From assembly GCF_000373925.1 (NCBI RefSeq), contig NZ_KB892786.1:169-45366 (forward strand): a DNA stretch of 45,198 nucleotides. Direction: 5' to 3'. The position numbers and the translations under genes are program-made. The stretch comes from Actinopolymorpha alba DSM 45243 (GTDB taxonomy: Bacteria; Actinomycetota; Actinomycetes; Propionibacteriales; Actinopolymorphaceae). Position 1 is the stretch's first letter. Each line of letters starts with the position of its first letter. The notes beneath the pieces are model-generated. The model was given only the letters and a program-made list of their open reading frames with translations. It was not told the origin of the DNA and searched no databases. Positions 16,318 through 25,178 of the stretch are shown here, one piece after another.

Positions 16318-17094
16318 CTACGGCGTCTCAGGCGCGTTCTGGATACAGAAGGGGTGGTTGGCTGGGTCGGCATAGATTTCAGTGTCGGCCAGTTGGGGGA
16401 GCCGGATCGCCCCAAGACGTTCGGCACGCTTCAAGGCGGCCCCCGCCTCGCTTTCCTCGTACCACCGGTAGTCGACGTGCATCTGCGCCGGATACGCAGG
16501 ATCGGGCCAACGGGCAGCGCGATACTGCGCGTGCTGGAACGCCAGGTGCGGCAACATCTCGTCGCCCAGGTCAATCACGACCCGCTCCGGTGTGTCTTCG
16601 AGTCGTCCCCGGGCTTGGAGAAATCCCTCGTAGAAGCTCGCCAAGCTGCGCGGGCTGGGGCAGTCGAACACTACCCGCCCCACCACGGGCTTCTCGGTTG
16701 ACGAGTCGGGATACAGGCAGAACGGGTGACCGACGGGATCGGCGTACACCCGGAAGTCGGTGTTGTCCTGCAACAAGCTTGCGCCCATGCCGGTGACGAG
16801 CGCGTCGGCGGCCTTCGCGTCGGGTACGAGCACGTCCAGATGCATCTGCTGTGGATACTCCGGATCTGGCCAGCGCGGAGGTCGTTCATCCGACCAGCCG
16901 TCACCGTCGAGCGCGAGGAAGAACTTGATGCCATCGGTTGGCAATCCTTCCGCGATCAACAGCCAGCCCTCGTTGACGACCTTCATACCGAGCAACTCGC
17001 CGAAGAATGCGGCGAGCTCGTACCGCCCTTCCTTCCCGTTCAGTGACCGGGGAGACCCGATCGTCGGAATCAAACACTTCAGATGACCGACCAT
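16318..17094 (-). CDS. Tandem VOC-superfamily (glyoxalase-like) protein
   Basis: The 258-residue protein contains two VOC domains. Both end in a recognisable strand pair: DFRVYADPVGHPFCLY (first) and TEIYADPANHPFCIQN (second). Each has the preceding RWPDPxYPxQMHxD stretch with its His. Such proteins bind a metal and act as dioxygenases, isomerases or antibiotic-binding resistance proteins; which applies here cannot be told. AGGAGGAG sits 6-8 nt before the ATG at 17094, fixing the start inside a longer open frame. It is divergent from the GNAT gene at 17320; the 225 bp between hold no clear gene. Confidence 0.85.
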   Translation of the reverse strand: MVGHLKCLIPTIGSPRSLNGKEGRYELAAFFGELLGMKVVNEGWLLIAEGLPTDGIKFFLALDGDGWSDERPPRWPDPEYPQQMHLDVLVPDAKAADALVTGMGASLLQDNTDFRVYADPVGHPFCLYPDSSTEKPVVGRVVFDCPSPRSLASFYEGFLQARGRLEDTPERVVIDLGDEMLPHLAFQHAQYRAARWPDPAYPAQMHVDYRWYEESEAGAALKRAERLGAIRLPQLADTEIYADPANHPFCIQNAPETP

Positions 17095-17319
17095 CGCTTG
17101 ACTCCTCCTGCTCGTATCGCCGTCGGTTGCCCAGGCTGCCAGCACGTATACGACGTCTTGTGTCCTATACCTGCCGGCAGTTGCCCGACATGGCCGCCAA
17201 GCATCTCTGGCCGCCTGTGTCGACGCAGGCACTTGGTACGCTCCTCAAAGATCTCGGAAGGCTGAGCCCTTCGAGCCTCCCGATCCCTACCAGGGCTGGC
17301 CGCGGAAGGATGGTCGATA

Positions 17320-18306
17320 GTGAAGGTCATCGCACTGAGCGCCGCCCACGTCGAGTCCGCAGCAGAGGTAGTCGCGGAGCTGCACATGTCGGGCTCCGGC
17401 CCGGTTTCGTCGTTGGCGGATCGCGAGGCCGCGCGGCTGGCAGTGGACTCTGTCATCGGAAGTGGTCCTGGGGTTGTCGCAGTCGATGAGTCCGCGGTCG
17501 TTGGGTTCATGGTTGCGCCGCTGCCGCCGGTGCCTGGTCAGACGGCAGTGCGGCTGTGGCCAGCTCACCATGCGGTGCGTCCTGACCATGCTCGACCCGC
17601 TTACCGCCGGATGTACGAAGCGATCGCGGAGAAGCTCGTGGCCGTGGGTTGCACCTATCACTCGTTGCCTGTCCCGGCGGGTGTGCCGTCAGCTCTCGAC
17701 ACGTTCTTTGAACTCGGGTTCGGCGTCGATCAGATCAAGGGCGCGGTCGCGATAGGCGACAGGGAGGTCCCGTCCTCGGCAGGTGACGACGGACGAGACG
17801 TACGAGATGTCCGAGTGGCTACTCCGAAGGACATCGACGAGCTTGTTCAGTTGGCCATCGAGCTAACGAAGTTTCACTCCCGCACGCCGATGTTCCAGCC
17901 AGCGCTCCTCGACGTACCTCGGATTCGTGAGAGCCTGATCTGGGCAATCGAGGACGACGCTGCAACTGTCCTTGTGATCGATGACGGCGAACGCCCTGTG
18001 GCGATGATGTCCGCCCAACCCGACAACGCCTACGCCCGTTCCGTGGTGATCGGAATGAACATCGTCGCGGAGTCGGTCAGGTCCGAAGGTATGGGGACGG
18101 CCATGCTCGATGTGCTATTGCGCTGGGCCGCCGACCGCGCATATGAGTACTGCACCGTCGGTTGGGCATCGTCCAATCTCATCAGCGACGCGTTCTACCG
18201 CTCGCACGGCTTCACGCCGATTCGGCACCGCCTTCACCGACGCATCGATCCGCACGTCACTTGGGCAAATGACGACCTCGACTACAGCATCTTCCAATCG
18301 CAGTAG
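17320..18306 (+). CDS. GNAT-family N-acetyltransferase
   Basis: The 328-residue protein has a C-terminal GNAT fold (VRVATPKDIDELVQLAIEL from about residue 166; VAESVRSEGMGTAMLDVLLRW is the acetyl-CoA loop; SDAFYRSHGFTPI is the closing strand). The N-terminal half resembles a second, degenerate GNAT domain without a clear Q/RxxGxG/A loop. The substrate is unknown. It starts at GTG 17320, with GGAAGGA about 6 nt upstream. The gene stands alone on this strand, 85 bp before the kinase-like gene. Confidence 0.78.
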   Translation: MKVIALSAAHVESAAEVVAELHMSGSGPVSSLADREAARLAVDSVIGSGPGVVAVDESAVVGFMVAPLPPVPGQTAVRLWPAHHAVRPDHARPAYRRMYEAIAEKLVAVGCTYHSLPVPAGVPSALDTFFELGFGVDQIKGAVAIGDREVPSSAGDDGRDVRDVRVATPKDIDELVQLAIELTKFHSRTPMFQPALLDVPRIRESLIWAIEDDAATVLVIDDGERPVAMMSAQPDNAYARSVVIGMNIVAESVRSEGMGTAMLDVLLRWAADRAYEYCTVGWASSNLISDAFYRSHGFTPIRHRLHRRIDPHVTWANDDLDYSIFQSQ

Positions 18307-18391
18307 ACCTCCTTCTTGGTGAGGCACCTACGACCGACGGGGAGGCGCCCCGCTGGCACCCTGTGTCCCCGTTGTGACAGGGTTGGCGACC

Positions 18392-18943
18392 ATGCGAAAA
18401 GTCGTGATGGTCACGGGCATGCAGGCTGCCGGGAAGTCGACGATTGGACCACTGCTTGCGGCTCGCTTGGGTACGCCCTCTGCGGCCTTCGATGGTGACG
18501 TCTTCTACCGGATGGTCGTGGCCGGCAACGTTGACATGACTCCCGACCCGGATCCAGAAGCGGTCCGTCAGGTGCGCCTGCGATACGACGCGGCAGCGCT
18601 GGTTGCACAACACTATGCGGAGGCCGGATTCGATTTCGTCTACACCGACATCATTCTAGGCGAGGATGTCACCAGATGGATGGAGTCGATCAAGAACGCC
18701 GAACGTCACCTGGTGGTCCTTGATCCGTCGGTCGAGGCCATCGTGGAGCGAGAAATTCGTAGGGGCAAGACGTCCTATCGTGATTGGCAAAAGCCTGGCA
18801 TGACACTCGCCGAGGCAGTTGCCTCAATGCGACTCGCACTCCGGGACACACCTCGCCGGGGCTTGTGGCTCGATTCAAGTTCTCAAACGCCGGAAGAGAC
18901 AGTAGAGGCGATCCTGAGCGATCTATCGGCCTCCAGGTACTAA
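18392..18943 (+). CDS. P-loop kinase, chloramphenicol phosphotransferase-like
   Basis: The 183-residue protein begins with a Walker A loop, VVMVTGMQAAGKST. It continues with FDGDVFYRMV, a likely substrate or lid region, and FDFVYTDIILGED, and ends with a helix after EETVEAILSDL. Size and layout match the small AAA/CPT-like kinases that phosphorylate nucleosides, sugars or antibiotics. No specific substrate motif is recognised. ATG 18392, with AGGG 9 nt upstream, is preferred over GTG 18374, which has no ribosome site. A weak hairpin CCACC/GGTGG lies downstream between this gene and the convergent gene. Confidence 0.75.
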   Translation: MRKVVMVTGMQAAGKSTIGPLLAARLGTPSAAFDGDVFYRMVVAGNVDMTPDPDPEAVRQVRLRYDAAALVAQHYAEAGFDFVYTDIILGEDVTRWMESIKNAERHLVVLDPSVEAIVEREIRRGKTSYRDWQKPGMTLAEAVASMRLALRDTPRRGLWLDSSSQTPEETVEAILSDLSASRY

Positions 18944-18988
18944 GTGGGGACCCGGACTCGGTGCAGCCACCACTCTTAGGAGGTGGAT

Positions 18989-19702
18989 TCACCGACGGCG
19001 GTAGGCCGAGCGTGTGTTCCAGAGCGTGCGGAGCATGGATTCGCTGCCGGAGTGGCGTCCGATGATGTCGGTGAACGGGAAGTCTGCGGGCGCGACAGGG
19101 ATCCGGGTGAGCGGCCTGACTGGGTTGGCATTGACCCACTGGCCCGACTGCAGGAGTCCAGCGACGGCGGGCTCGGCCATGAAGCCGGCCCGTGGGAGTA
19201 CGTACACCCAACCATCGGCCAGCAGTTCCGCGTCGGGTTGGTCGCTGTTGACCGAGAAGAAGTAGTGCCGATGTTGGCTGTTGCCGCGTACCGACCAGAC
19301 GCCGTTACGGGTTGAGTGGAAGTCTGGCCCACGGGTCAGGAGGGCAAACCACATTGCCCAGACTGGATCCTCCGTGGCGAACACCGCGCGCTGGCTACCG
19401 AACGCCGTGGTGCCGTTGGACTCGCGGTCAGGCCTCAGCTCGCTGATGCTGTCACGCTGGCTGCCATGGAACAGCACTTGCCTGTGCCTCGCGAGCCATC
19501 GCAGGTAAGTCGTGGTCTGCCCGGGCGGCTGCAGTTGTTCCGGTGAGCCGGGTGGGTCAACGTAGGCGCTGGTGAACTCCTCATATGCAGTGTGCGTCGC
19601 CGGGTCCAGCGGCGGTACGTCTGGCAACCGGGGCAGGCCAAGGAGTGCGAGCAGACGGGAACCCGACATGGACAGCACCGTGTTCAGTGTCGTATGCCAC
19701 AT
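18989..19702 (-). CDS. Uncharacterised protein with ADP-ribosyltransferase-like HGS and FATEDP motifs
   Basis: The 237-residue protein is soluble with no signal peptide. Its middle reads RHRQVLFHGSQRDSISEL (HGS at 79-81), then FGSQRAVFATEDPVWAMWFA (104-120) and HYFFSVNSDQ. The His-Gly-Ser/Thr loop followed by an Fx(A/S)xD strand resembles the NAD-binding half-site of PARP/KptA-type transferases (LYHGT...VYFA). This is a motif-level inference and the catalytic Glu cannot be assigned. ATG 19702 is chosen because GAGG lies 8 nt upstream. It is convergent with the kinase gene and lies downstream of the TIM-barrel gene on the same strand (84-nt gap). Confidence 0.6.
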   Translation of the reverse strand: MWHTTLNTVLSMSGSRLLALLGLPRLPDVPPLDPATHTAYEEFTSAYVDPPGSPEQLQPPGQTTTYLRWLARHRQVLFHGSQRDSISELRPDRESNGTTAFGSQRAVFATEDPVWAMWFALLTRGPDFHSTRNGVWSVRGNSQHRHYFFSVNSDQPDAELLADGWVYVLPRAGFMAEPAVAGLLQSGQWVNANPVRPLTRIPVAPADFPFTDIIGRHSGSESMLRTLWNTRSAYRRR

Positions 19703-19786
19703 GCGCACATCCTCGCGCACAGCAGGTGACGGATCAGAGAGCGGATGCCAAACGTGAGCGGCCAGAGCCCTGCAAGGTCGCAGGTC

Positions 19787-20854
19787 TCAAAGTCCTCGGT
19801 AGTGCTCAGCGAGGGCGGTGAACGCGGCTTTGGGCTCCCACGGCATGTCGGGGTAGGTGTCTCCGTGACGGTTCTCGAGAACCTTGACGATGCCATAGCT
19901 GGCCATGTCCAGGTCGTCGCGGGGGTCGCCTTCGGGCCGATGTGGGTGGTCGTTGAGCGCGAAGATGAAGACAAAGGCGCTGTCGACACCTTCGGCGTCG
20001 AAGACCTCCAGCAGCTCGCGCAGATACGCGGCCTGGCCGGCCTCGTCGCGGACGTACTCCCCGTTCAGTCGAACCGCCGCGCCGGTGTCCTTGTCGTACT
20101 CGACGATCTCCAGACCGCGAGCGCCCATGTCGCCGGCCCCACGGAAGGTGGCGGCGCCGAACTCGGTGATCGCGACGGGTATTCCCTGAGCGACGAGGTT
20201 ACGGACCCCCTCGGCGAATCGATCGGCGATCTCGGCTGACCGGTAGAGATCCACGGACACGATGTCGAAGGGTGCCCAGTCGACGCGGTCAGGGGGTATC
20301 GCGGCGTAGGTGACCTTGCCGCCGAATCGCTCGCGGACGACGGCCACGGCTTTGCCGAGAAAGTCGTTGACGCGTGCGCCGACCTCGGCGGCCTGCTCGC
20401 GCAGGCGATGCGGCTGGCTCAGCAGCAGTTCGAGCCGCTGCTCGAGGTTGTCGCCGGGCAGGAACCCCTTGTTCATCAGGCTCATCTCCGCGCCCGTGAC
20501 GAACACGACCTCGCCACCCCGCTGCCGGAGCCGCTCCGCCCGCTCGGCGCAGTCCGCGAACAGCGCCAGCATCTCGTCGGTGGTCAGCTCGAGAGGGTAC
20601 GGCGAGAGCCAGACCTCCAGGCCCAGGTCGGCGGCGAACGTCGCGGCGAACTCCAACCGTTCAGGATCGCCACCGGTGACGCGGACCGCATTGCAGTGCA
20701 GGTCGTCGCGGATGATGCGCAACTCGCGCTTGACGATCTCCGGGTCGAAACGCTCACGGGAGTTCGCTCCTTGGCGGACGAAGCCAGTGTCGTAGGTGAT
20801 GCCCTTGGCGCGCACGCGGCGTACCCCTTCCACTCGACGGTTTAAGGTACTCAC
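19787..20854 (-). CDS. TIM-barrel glycosidase-like protein (sometimes annotated abortive-infection protein)
   Basis: The 355-residue protein begins VRAKGITYDTGF and continues with strand/helix repeats: NAVRVTGGDP, GLEVWLSPYPLEL, VVFVTGAEMSL, DIVSVDLYRS, PVAITEFGAATFRGAGD and SAFVFIFALNDHPHRP. This reads as a clan GH-A-type barrel. Glu123 (in GAEMSL) and Glu231 (in ITEFG) have the spacing of an acid/base-nucleophile pair. Related actinobacterial proteins carry the label abortive infection protein without clear proof. No signal peptide is present. The GTG at 20854 lies inside the palindrome shared with the divergent TetR gene; a GTG at 20833 is the alternative start. Confidence 0.68.
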   Translation of the reverse strand: MSTLNRRVEGVRRVRAKGITYDTGFVRQGANSRERFDPEIVKRELRIIRDDLHCNAVRVTGGDPERLEFAATFAADLGLEVWLSPYPLELTTDEMLALFADCAERAERLRQRGGEVVFVTGAEMSLMNKGFLPGDNLEQRLELLLSQPHRLREQAAEVGARVNDFLGKAVAVVRERFGGKVTYAAIPPDRVDWAPFDIVSVDLYRSAEIADRFAEGVRNLVAQGIPVAITEFGAATFRGAGDMGARGLEIVEYDKDTGAAVRLNGEYVRDEAGQAAYLRELLEVFDAEGVDSAFVFIFALNDHPHRPEGDPRDDLDMASYGIVKVLENRHGDTYPDMPWEPKAAFTALAEHYRGL

Positions 20855-20862
20855 CGTACCTT
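20844..20862. promoter_or_regulatory. TetR-type operator palindrome
   Basis: AAGGTAC-TCACC-GTACCTT is a perfect inverted repeat with 7-bp arms and a 5-nt centre. It covers the ribosome binding site and start codon of the TIM-barrel gene and lies 71 bp before the tetR start. A TetR dimer here could block both divergent genes. Confidence 0.68.
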
Positions 20863-20932
20863 GCTTGTCTCCTTGGCCCGATGTCAAGTAGAACGTTGGA
20901 AGGAACGGTCGGTACCGATTGTGGGAAGGGCC

Positions 20933-21601
20933 ATGGCGGCGGATCCGAAGAAGCAGCCACGTGCTGGACAGACCCGGCGACGTGGCTCTGCCCTGGAGGA
21001 GGCGATCCTGCGCGCCGCGGTCGAGGAACTCACCGAGTCCGGATACGCCGGACTGACCATGGACCAGGTCGCCAAGCGTGCCGGCACCAACAAGAACGCG
21101 CTCTACCGCCGCTGGCCAAACCGCCTCGCGCTCGGCATCGCCGCCTATCGGCAACTGGCCACGACAGTCCAACCCCCCGACACCGGCGATCTGCGCGGCG
21201 ATGTCCTTGAGCTCCTACGCCGGGCGAACCGCCACTGGAGCTCCCCGCTCGGCGCGATCCTGCGCGAACTAGTGTCCGCGGCCGGCAGTACGTCGGAGTT
21301 CTTGTCGCAGCTACCAGAACAATCCAGCGACGCCCTCGCCGCCACCTGGCTGACCATCCTGGGGCGCGCGGTCGCCCGCGGTGAAGCCGCCCCCGAAGCG
21401 CTTCATCCACGGGTCGCCACCGTGGCCATCGTCCTGCTCCGAAACGAATTCGTCATGCGCGGAGTCCCCACCGCACCCGACGAGGTCCTCGTCGAGATCG
21501 TCGACGAGGTCTTCCTCCCGCTCGTGCAAGGGCGAGGGCGAGCGCGAGGCACTGAAGCCGCTGGCAAAAGCAGGTTCAGTCCGGGACCGAACGCCACATA
21601 G
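20933..21601 (+). CDS. TetR-family transcriptional repressor
   Basis: The 222-residue protein has the TetR DNA-binding domain at its N terminus: EEAILRAAVEELTESGYAGL, TMDQVAKRAGTNKNALYRRW and NRLALGIAAY. The all-alpha ligand-binding part follows (FLSQLPEQSSDALAATWLTI and EALHPRVATVAIVLLRNEF, as in TetR_C_16-like proteins). The frame is open from 20861; ATG 20933 (MAADPKKQPRAGQ) gives the usual short lead before the helix-turn-helix. It is divergent from the TIM-barrel gene across the 19-bp palindrome. Its 3' end overlaps the convergent GNAT gene by 26 nt. Confidence 0.88.
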   Translation: MAADPKKQPRAGQTRRRGSALEEAILRAAVEELTESGYAGLTMDQVAKRAGTNKNALYRRWPNRLALGIAAYRQLATTVQPPDTGDLRGDVLELLRRANRHWSSPLGAILRELVSAAGSTSEFLSQLPEQSSDALAATWLTILGRAVARGEAAPEALHPRVATVAIVLLRNEFVMRGVPTAPDEVLVEIVDEVFLPLVQGRGRARGTEAAGKSRFSPGPNAT

Positions 21602-22223
21602 GAGTGAGCGCGGGCCCGTCGTCCGGTAGTTCGATCGGATCACCGATCTCGACGAATCCCAGCCGCTCGTAGAGTTTGCGGTTTCGCGGGGTGCTCGACT
21701 CCAGGTAGACCGGAACAGCTTCGGCGTCCGCTTCGGCCAGGCGATTCCGGATCAGTGCACCGCCGAGTCCGAGCCCGCGGGACTCGGGCACTACCACGAT
21801 CGTCTGCAGATAAAGGTGCGGCTCGTTGTAAGGATGGCGCTCCGCGGTGAGCTCGAAAACCTTCGCCATCCGGGGTGCGTACTCACCGTAGGAGTGCTTG
21901 AGGAACTCAGCTATCTGTGCCGCGGCCTCCTCCGAGGGCGGCTCCGGTGGGCCTTGCAGACGCTCCCAGAGGGAAACACCTGCGATCGCACGTGATTGAT
22001 CGCCCACAGCGAGGATCTCTCCGCCGCTCGTCAAGACGCTGCCAAGCCAGGTCGCTGTTTGCTCCAACCCGGTCTCCACCCGCCGGCGACGAAACCGCTC
22101 GTCGGGGATCACCCAACTGAACACGGCCTCGTCAAAGGACGCCTCGGAGAACACCCGAGCCACCTCGGTCAGGTCCTCCGCGGACGGACGCCACACCACC
22201 GGCTCATCGCGCAGATCGCTCAT
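21576..22223 (-). CDS. GNAT-family N-acetyltransferase, last gene of the diaminobutyrate operon
   Basis: The 215-residue protein shows a full GNAT fold: VVWRPSAEDLTEVARVFSEA, LYLQTIVVVPESRGLGLGGA (acetyl-CoA loop RGLGLG), VPVYLESSTPRNRKLYERLG. Its ATG overlaps the stop of the phosphopantetheinyl transferase gene by 4 nt, so it is the fifth gene of the operon. It could acetylate diaminobutyrate or its polymer, for example as self-protection, but it does not look like the EctA diaminobutyrate acetyltransferase. Acceptor unknown. The 3' end overlaps tetR. Confidence 0.8.
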   Translation of the reverse strand: MSDLRDEPVVWRPSAEDLTEVARVFSEASFDEAVFSWVIPDERFRRRRVETGLEQTATWLGSVLTSGGEILAVGDQSRAIAGVSLWERLQGPPEPPSEEAAAQIAEFLKHSYGEYAPRMAKVFELTAERHPYNEPHLYLQTIVVVPESRGLGLGGALIRNRLAEADAEAVPVYLESSTPRNRKLYERLGFVEIGDPIELPDDGPALTPMWRSVPD

Positions 22224-22987
22224 GTCGCAACCGTACCTGAGCCTGCACCGCGCGACCCGAGGAGCGCGTAGGCGGCGGCGTACGCCCCACAGGAGTCGGC
22301 AAGGTCAGCGTCAGTGACGGGTATGTCGGCCAGCGTCCAGGGACCGACTGAAACCATCTGCTCGCCGGTGCCGACATACGTGTACGCGGGGTCCTGGAAC
22401 AGCCCGGTGCCGATGCCCTTGAGATATGCCTCCTTCCGCGTCCAACAGCGCGCGAACCCCACTGACCGACAGTCCTCGGGTAGTGCGTCCAACTCGGCGC
22501 GTTCGGCGGGGTGCAGACTCTGGGACACTTCCGCAACGACGGGTAGAGGCTGCACAGTCTCCACGTCCGCGCCGATCGGCGAGCCCGCGAAGGCGAAGAG
22601 CAGCAGATCGCCGGAGCGCGACATGCTGAAGTGCAGTGGGGTGCCGACGACGGTGGGCCGCCCGTGCGGGCCACCGCAGCAGGTGCATGCCTCCCGGGTG
22701 AACCGAACGGTAGCGGGCTCGACGTCCAGATAGGCACCGAGCAACATCCGCAGGGCGAGGTGTGCCGCCGTGTAGCGCTCCTGATCTTCCGGCATAAGGA
22801 ACCCCGCGGCGCGTTCCCGTTCGCCAGCGTCAAGGATCTTGGTGCGTACGTCAGATTCCACGGCCGAGCCGCTGGATTGGGAAATGCTGAGCATCCAGAC
22901 CTCCGTCGTGTCGGGCGGCCACATATCCCTTACGGCGAAGGGCAGCGGGTCACGGCCGAGGATGCGCGGTGGTCTTACGGGCGTCAT
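22220..22987 (-). CDS. Sfp-type 4'-phosphopantetheinyl transferase
   Basis: The 255-residue protein moves phosphopantetheine from CoA to the Ser of carrier-protein domains. It has the paired magnesium/CoA motifs GADVE (139-143) and [10 protein letters not shown] (182-191), the substrate-side stretch [16 protein letters not shown], and a Cys-rich [11 protein letters not shown]. These are typical of the Sfp class that serves non-ribosomal peptide synthetases. It overlaps the aspartokinase gene by 4 nt. Its presence implies a carrier-protein-dependent synthetase as partner, although none is intact in this window. Confidence 0.88.
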   Translation of the reverse strand: MTPVRPPRILGRDPLPFAVRDMWPPDTTEVWMLSISQSSGSAVESDVRTKILDAGERERAAGFLMPEDQERYTAAHLALRMLLGAYLDVEPATVRFTREACTCCGGPHGRPTVVGTPLHFSMSRSGDLLLFAFAGSPIGADVETVQPLPVVAEVSQSLHPAERAELDALPEDCRSVGFARCWTRKEAYLKGIGTGLFQDPAYTYVGTGEQMVSVGPWTLADIPVTDADLADSCGAYAAAYALLGSRGAGSGTVAT

Positions 22988-23802
22988 TTCGCACCTCCAG
23001 ATGCTTCGACCAGTCGCCGCTGCCCGTTACCGTCGACAGCGCTTACGGTTGGTTCCGCCAGGTCGTTCACCTTGTCTGACACCACAGTGCCGGGCCGGTC
23101 GTTGTAGGACGAGCGGACGTGTACGGTCACGCCGTACCGGCAGGCGTAGTCCACACTGCTCAGTGCCAACACCTTGGCTCCGTCGACGGCCATCTTCCGC
23201 ATCTCTCCGTACGTCACGTGACGGAGCAGGTGCGCCTCCGGTGCGAGCCTGGGATCCGCGGTGTAGATACCGTCGACATCGGTGTAGATCTCGCACGTGT
23301 CGGCCTTGAGCGCCGCCGCCAGGGCGACAGCCGTGGTGTCGGATCCACCGCGGCCAAGGGTTGTGACGTCCTTTGTCTCACGGCACAGCCCCTGGAACCC
23401 CGCGACCAGTGCGATCGCACCACCGTCAAGGGCTCCGCGTACCCGCTCCGGCTTAACGTCGACGATCTGGGCTTCGCCGTGTACTGAGGTCGTGATCACA
23501 CCGGCTTGCGGGCCAGAGAAGGAGCACGCCCGGGCGCCCAGGGCATGAATCGCCATCGCGGTCAGCGCATTGGAGGCCTGCTCTCCCGTCGTCAACAACA
23601 TGTCCAGCTCGCGTGGGGACGGAATGGAATCCATCTCCTGCGCCGCCCGAAGCAACCTGTCCGTGGTGTTGCCCATGGCGGAGACCACGACGACGAGATC
23701 GTGCCCGGCCTCATGGGCGGCGACGATTCGTTCGGCGATGCGCTTGATCCGCTCGGTGCTACATACCGACGAGCCGCCGTACTTCTGGACGATGAGCGCC
23801 AT
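22984..23802 (-). CDS. Aspartate kinase, catalytic domain only
   Basis: The 272-residue protein covers the complete amino-acid-kinase domain: QKYGGSSV at the N terminus, [29 protein letters not shown]...[14 protein letters not shown] and [13 protein letters not shown]. It stops where ordinary aspartokinases (400 residues or more) continue with two ACT domains that bind Lys/Thr. The tail ([20 protein letters not shown]) is not ACT-like. It phosphorylates aspartate, the first step to aspartate semialdehyde, and should be free of end-product inhibition. The ATG overlaps the aminotransferase stop by 1 nt (TGATG). Dedicated aspartokinases are found in diaminobutyrate-consuming clusters. Confidence 0.85.
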   Translation of the reverse strand: MALIVQKYGGSSVCSTERIKRIAERIVAAHEAGHDLVVVVSAMGNTTDRLLRAAQEMDSIPSPRELDMLLTTGEQASNALTAMAIHALGARACSFSGPQAGVITTSVHGEAQIVDVKPERVRGALDGGAIALVAGFQGLCRETKDVTTLGRGGSDTTAVALAAALKADTCEIYTDVDGIYTADPRLAPEAHLLRHVTYGEMRKMAVDGAKVLALSSVDYACRYGVTVHVRSSYNDRPGTVVSDKVNDLAEPTVSAVDGNGQRRLVEASGGAK

Positions 23803-25178
23803 CAGTCGACACCTCCGAGCAGACAGGCGGTGATGGCTTCCACGATGATCGCGCAGGCTGTGTCGACGACCTCTGCCGTCACATTCAGCGGAGGGAGCAG
23901 CCGAATGACCGCGTCGCCACGCCCTCCGAGTTCGACGATGAGCCCGTGGCGGAGTGCGTAGGCCTGAACGGCTGATGCGATCGCGGTCGCGGGGCGGCCG
24001 TCACGGGGATCGGCCAGTTCGATACCCCACATCAAACCCAGGCCCCGCACGTCATGGACCCATGGGTTGGTCATCAGCCCGGCGAGCCTCGTCACGATCT
24101 GGTCGCCCCGCCGCCGAACGTTGCCGAGCACAGCATCACGCTGGATGACTCGGACTGTCTCCACTCCCGCTGTGAACGCCAGTTGGTTCCCCCGGAAGGT
24201 CCCGATGTGCGCACCGGGGGCCCAGGTGTCCAACGCCGCGTCGTACATGATGATCGCCACCGGCAGGCCAATGCCGCTCAGCGCCTTGGACGCCACGATG
24301 ACATCTGGCTCGATGTCGTACTGCTCGAACGCGAACCACGTTCCGGTACGCCCGCATCCGGTCTGTACCTCATCGACGATCAGGGGGATGCCCAAGGAGC
24401 GCGTAACGTCACGCACACGACGTACGAAGTCGGTGCTCGCGGGCACGACTCCGCCCTCGCCCTGCACGAGTTCGATCAGCACCGCGGCCGGAAGTCCGAT
24501 GCCGCCGTGGCTGTCGCGCAGTGCCTGTTCGAAATAGTCGGCGCAGGTCATGGCGCCGTTGTCGGGTGTGGGGCCGGCAGGACACCGGTCGCGGGAGCCG
24601 TACGGGAAGAAATGGACGCCAGGCATGACGTTGCGCACGGGCCCCTTTTGAGCCAGCAGCCCGCTGAGCGCCATGGTGGCGTGCGTACTGCCGTGATAGG
24701 CCCCCTGGAAGGCGATGATGTCGCTACGGCCGGTCGCGATCTTGCACAGTTTGACGGCGGCTTCCACGGCGTCGGCTCCCGTAGGCCCGCAGAAGTGCAG
24801 CTTCATCCGTTCCCGCAGCTCCGGCGCCAGCATGGAGAGCTGCGCCTGGGTGAAGGCATCCTTGGCGGGGGTGGGGAAGTCAAGGCCGTGAGTGAGGGAA
24901 TGAAGTTGCCGGTCGACGACCCGGACGATGTCCGGGTGACTGTGGCCCAGTGAGAGCACACCGGCGCCCGCAAGGAAGTCGATGAAGACGTTTCCGTCGA
25001 CATCCCGAACGTAGCTTCCGGCACCATCGGCAAGTGCGATGGGCAGATGACGGGGGTAGCTGCGTGCGCTGGATTCCCACTGCTCCTGGTGCGCGAGGAG
25101 ATCGGCAGAGCGGGGACCGGGCAAGTCACCGTTGACATGTGGTGCGGTCAGGAAGTCCTGCTGGAGCAACGTTGTCAT
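23802..25178 (-). CDS. Diaminobutyrate-2-oxoglutarate transaminase (class III, EctB-like)
   Basis: The 458-residue PLP enzyme has the class-III aminotransferase signatures: [48 protein letters not shown] (269-279) and the PLP lysine in [13 protein letters not shown] (Lys298). [12 protein letters not shown]...GAYHGST is characteristic of the diaminobutyrate aminotransferase group, which makes L-2,4-diaminobutyrate from aspartate semialdehyde and glutamate. The next gene, an aspartokinase, supplies the precursor route. No ectA or ectC is present, so ectoine is not the product here. The start overlaps the stop of the synthetase remnant (TGATG), so the two are translationally coupled. Confidence 0.88.
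   Translation of the reverse strand: MTTLLQQDFLTAPHVNGDLPGPRSADLLAHQEQWESSARSYPRHLPIALADGAGSYVRDVDGNVFIDFLAGAGVLSLGHSHPDIVRVVDRQLHSLTHGLDFPTPAKDAFTQAQLSMLAPELRERMKLHFCGPTGADAVEAAVKLCKIATGRSDIIAFQGAYHGSTHATMALSGLLAQKGPVRNVMPGVHFFPYGSRDRCPAGPTPDNGAMTCADYFEQALRDSHGGIGLPAAVLIELVQGEGGVVPASTDFVRRVRDVTRSLGIPLIVDEVQTGCGRTGTWFAFEQYDIEPDVIVASKALSGIGLPVAIIMYDAALDTWAPGAHIGTFRGNQLAFTAGVETVRVIQRDAVLGNVRRRGDQIVTRLAGLMTNPWVHDVRGLGLMWGIELADPRDGRPATAIASAVQAYALRHGLIVELGGRGDAVIRLLPPLNVTAEVVDTACAIIVEAITACLLGGVD

Noticed and set aside
17095-17319. Short zinc-ribbon-like frame (ARIAVGCPGCQHVYDV) between the VOC and GNAT genes
   Set aside because: It has one CxxC only, no second metal pair, no start with a ribosome site, and runs out in unrelated sequence.
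18967-18986. Hairpin CCACC/GGTGG between two convergent genes as a terminator
   Set aside because: The stem is only 5 bp and no T-tract follows on either strand.
21576-25178. Ectoine biosynthesis cluster
   Set aside because: A diaminobutyrate aminotransferase, an aspartokinase and a GNAT are present, but there is no EctC and the GNAT lacks EctA-type sequence.
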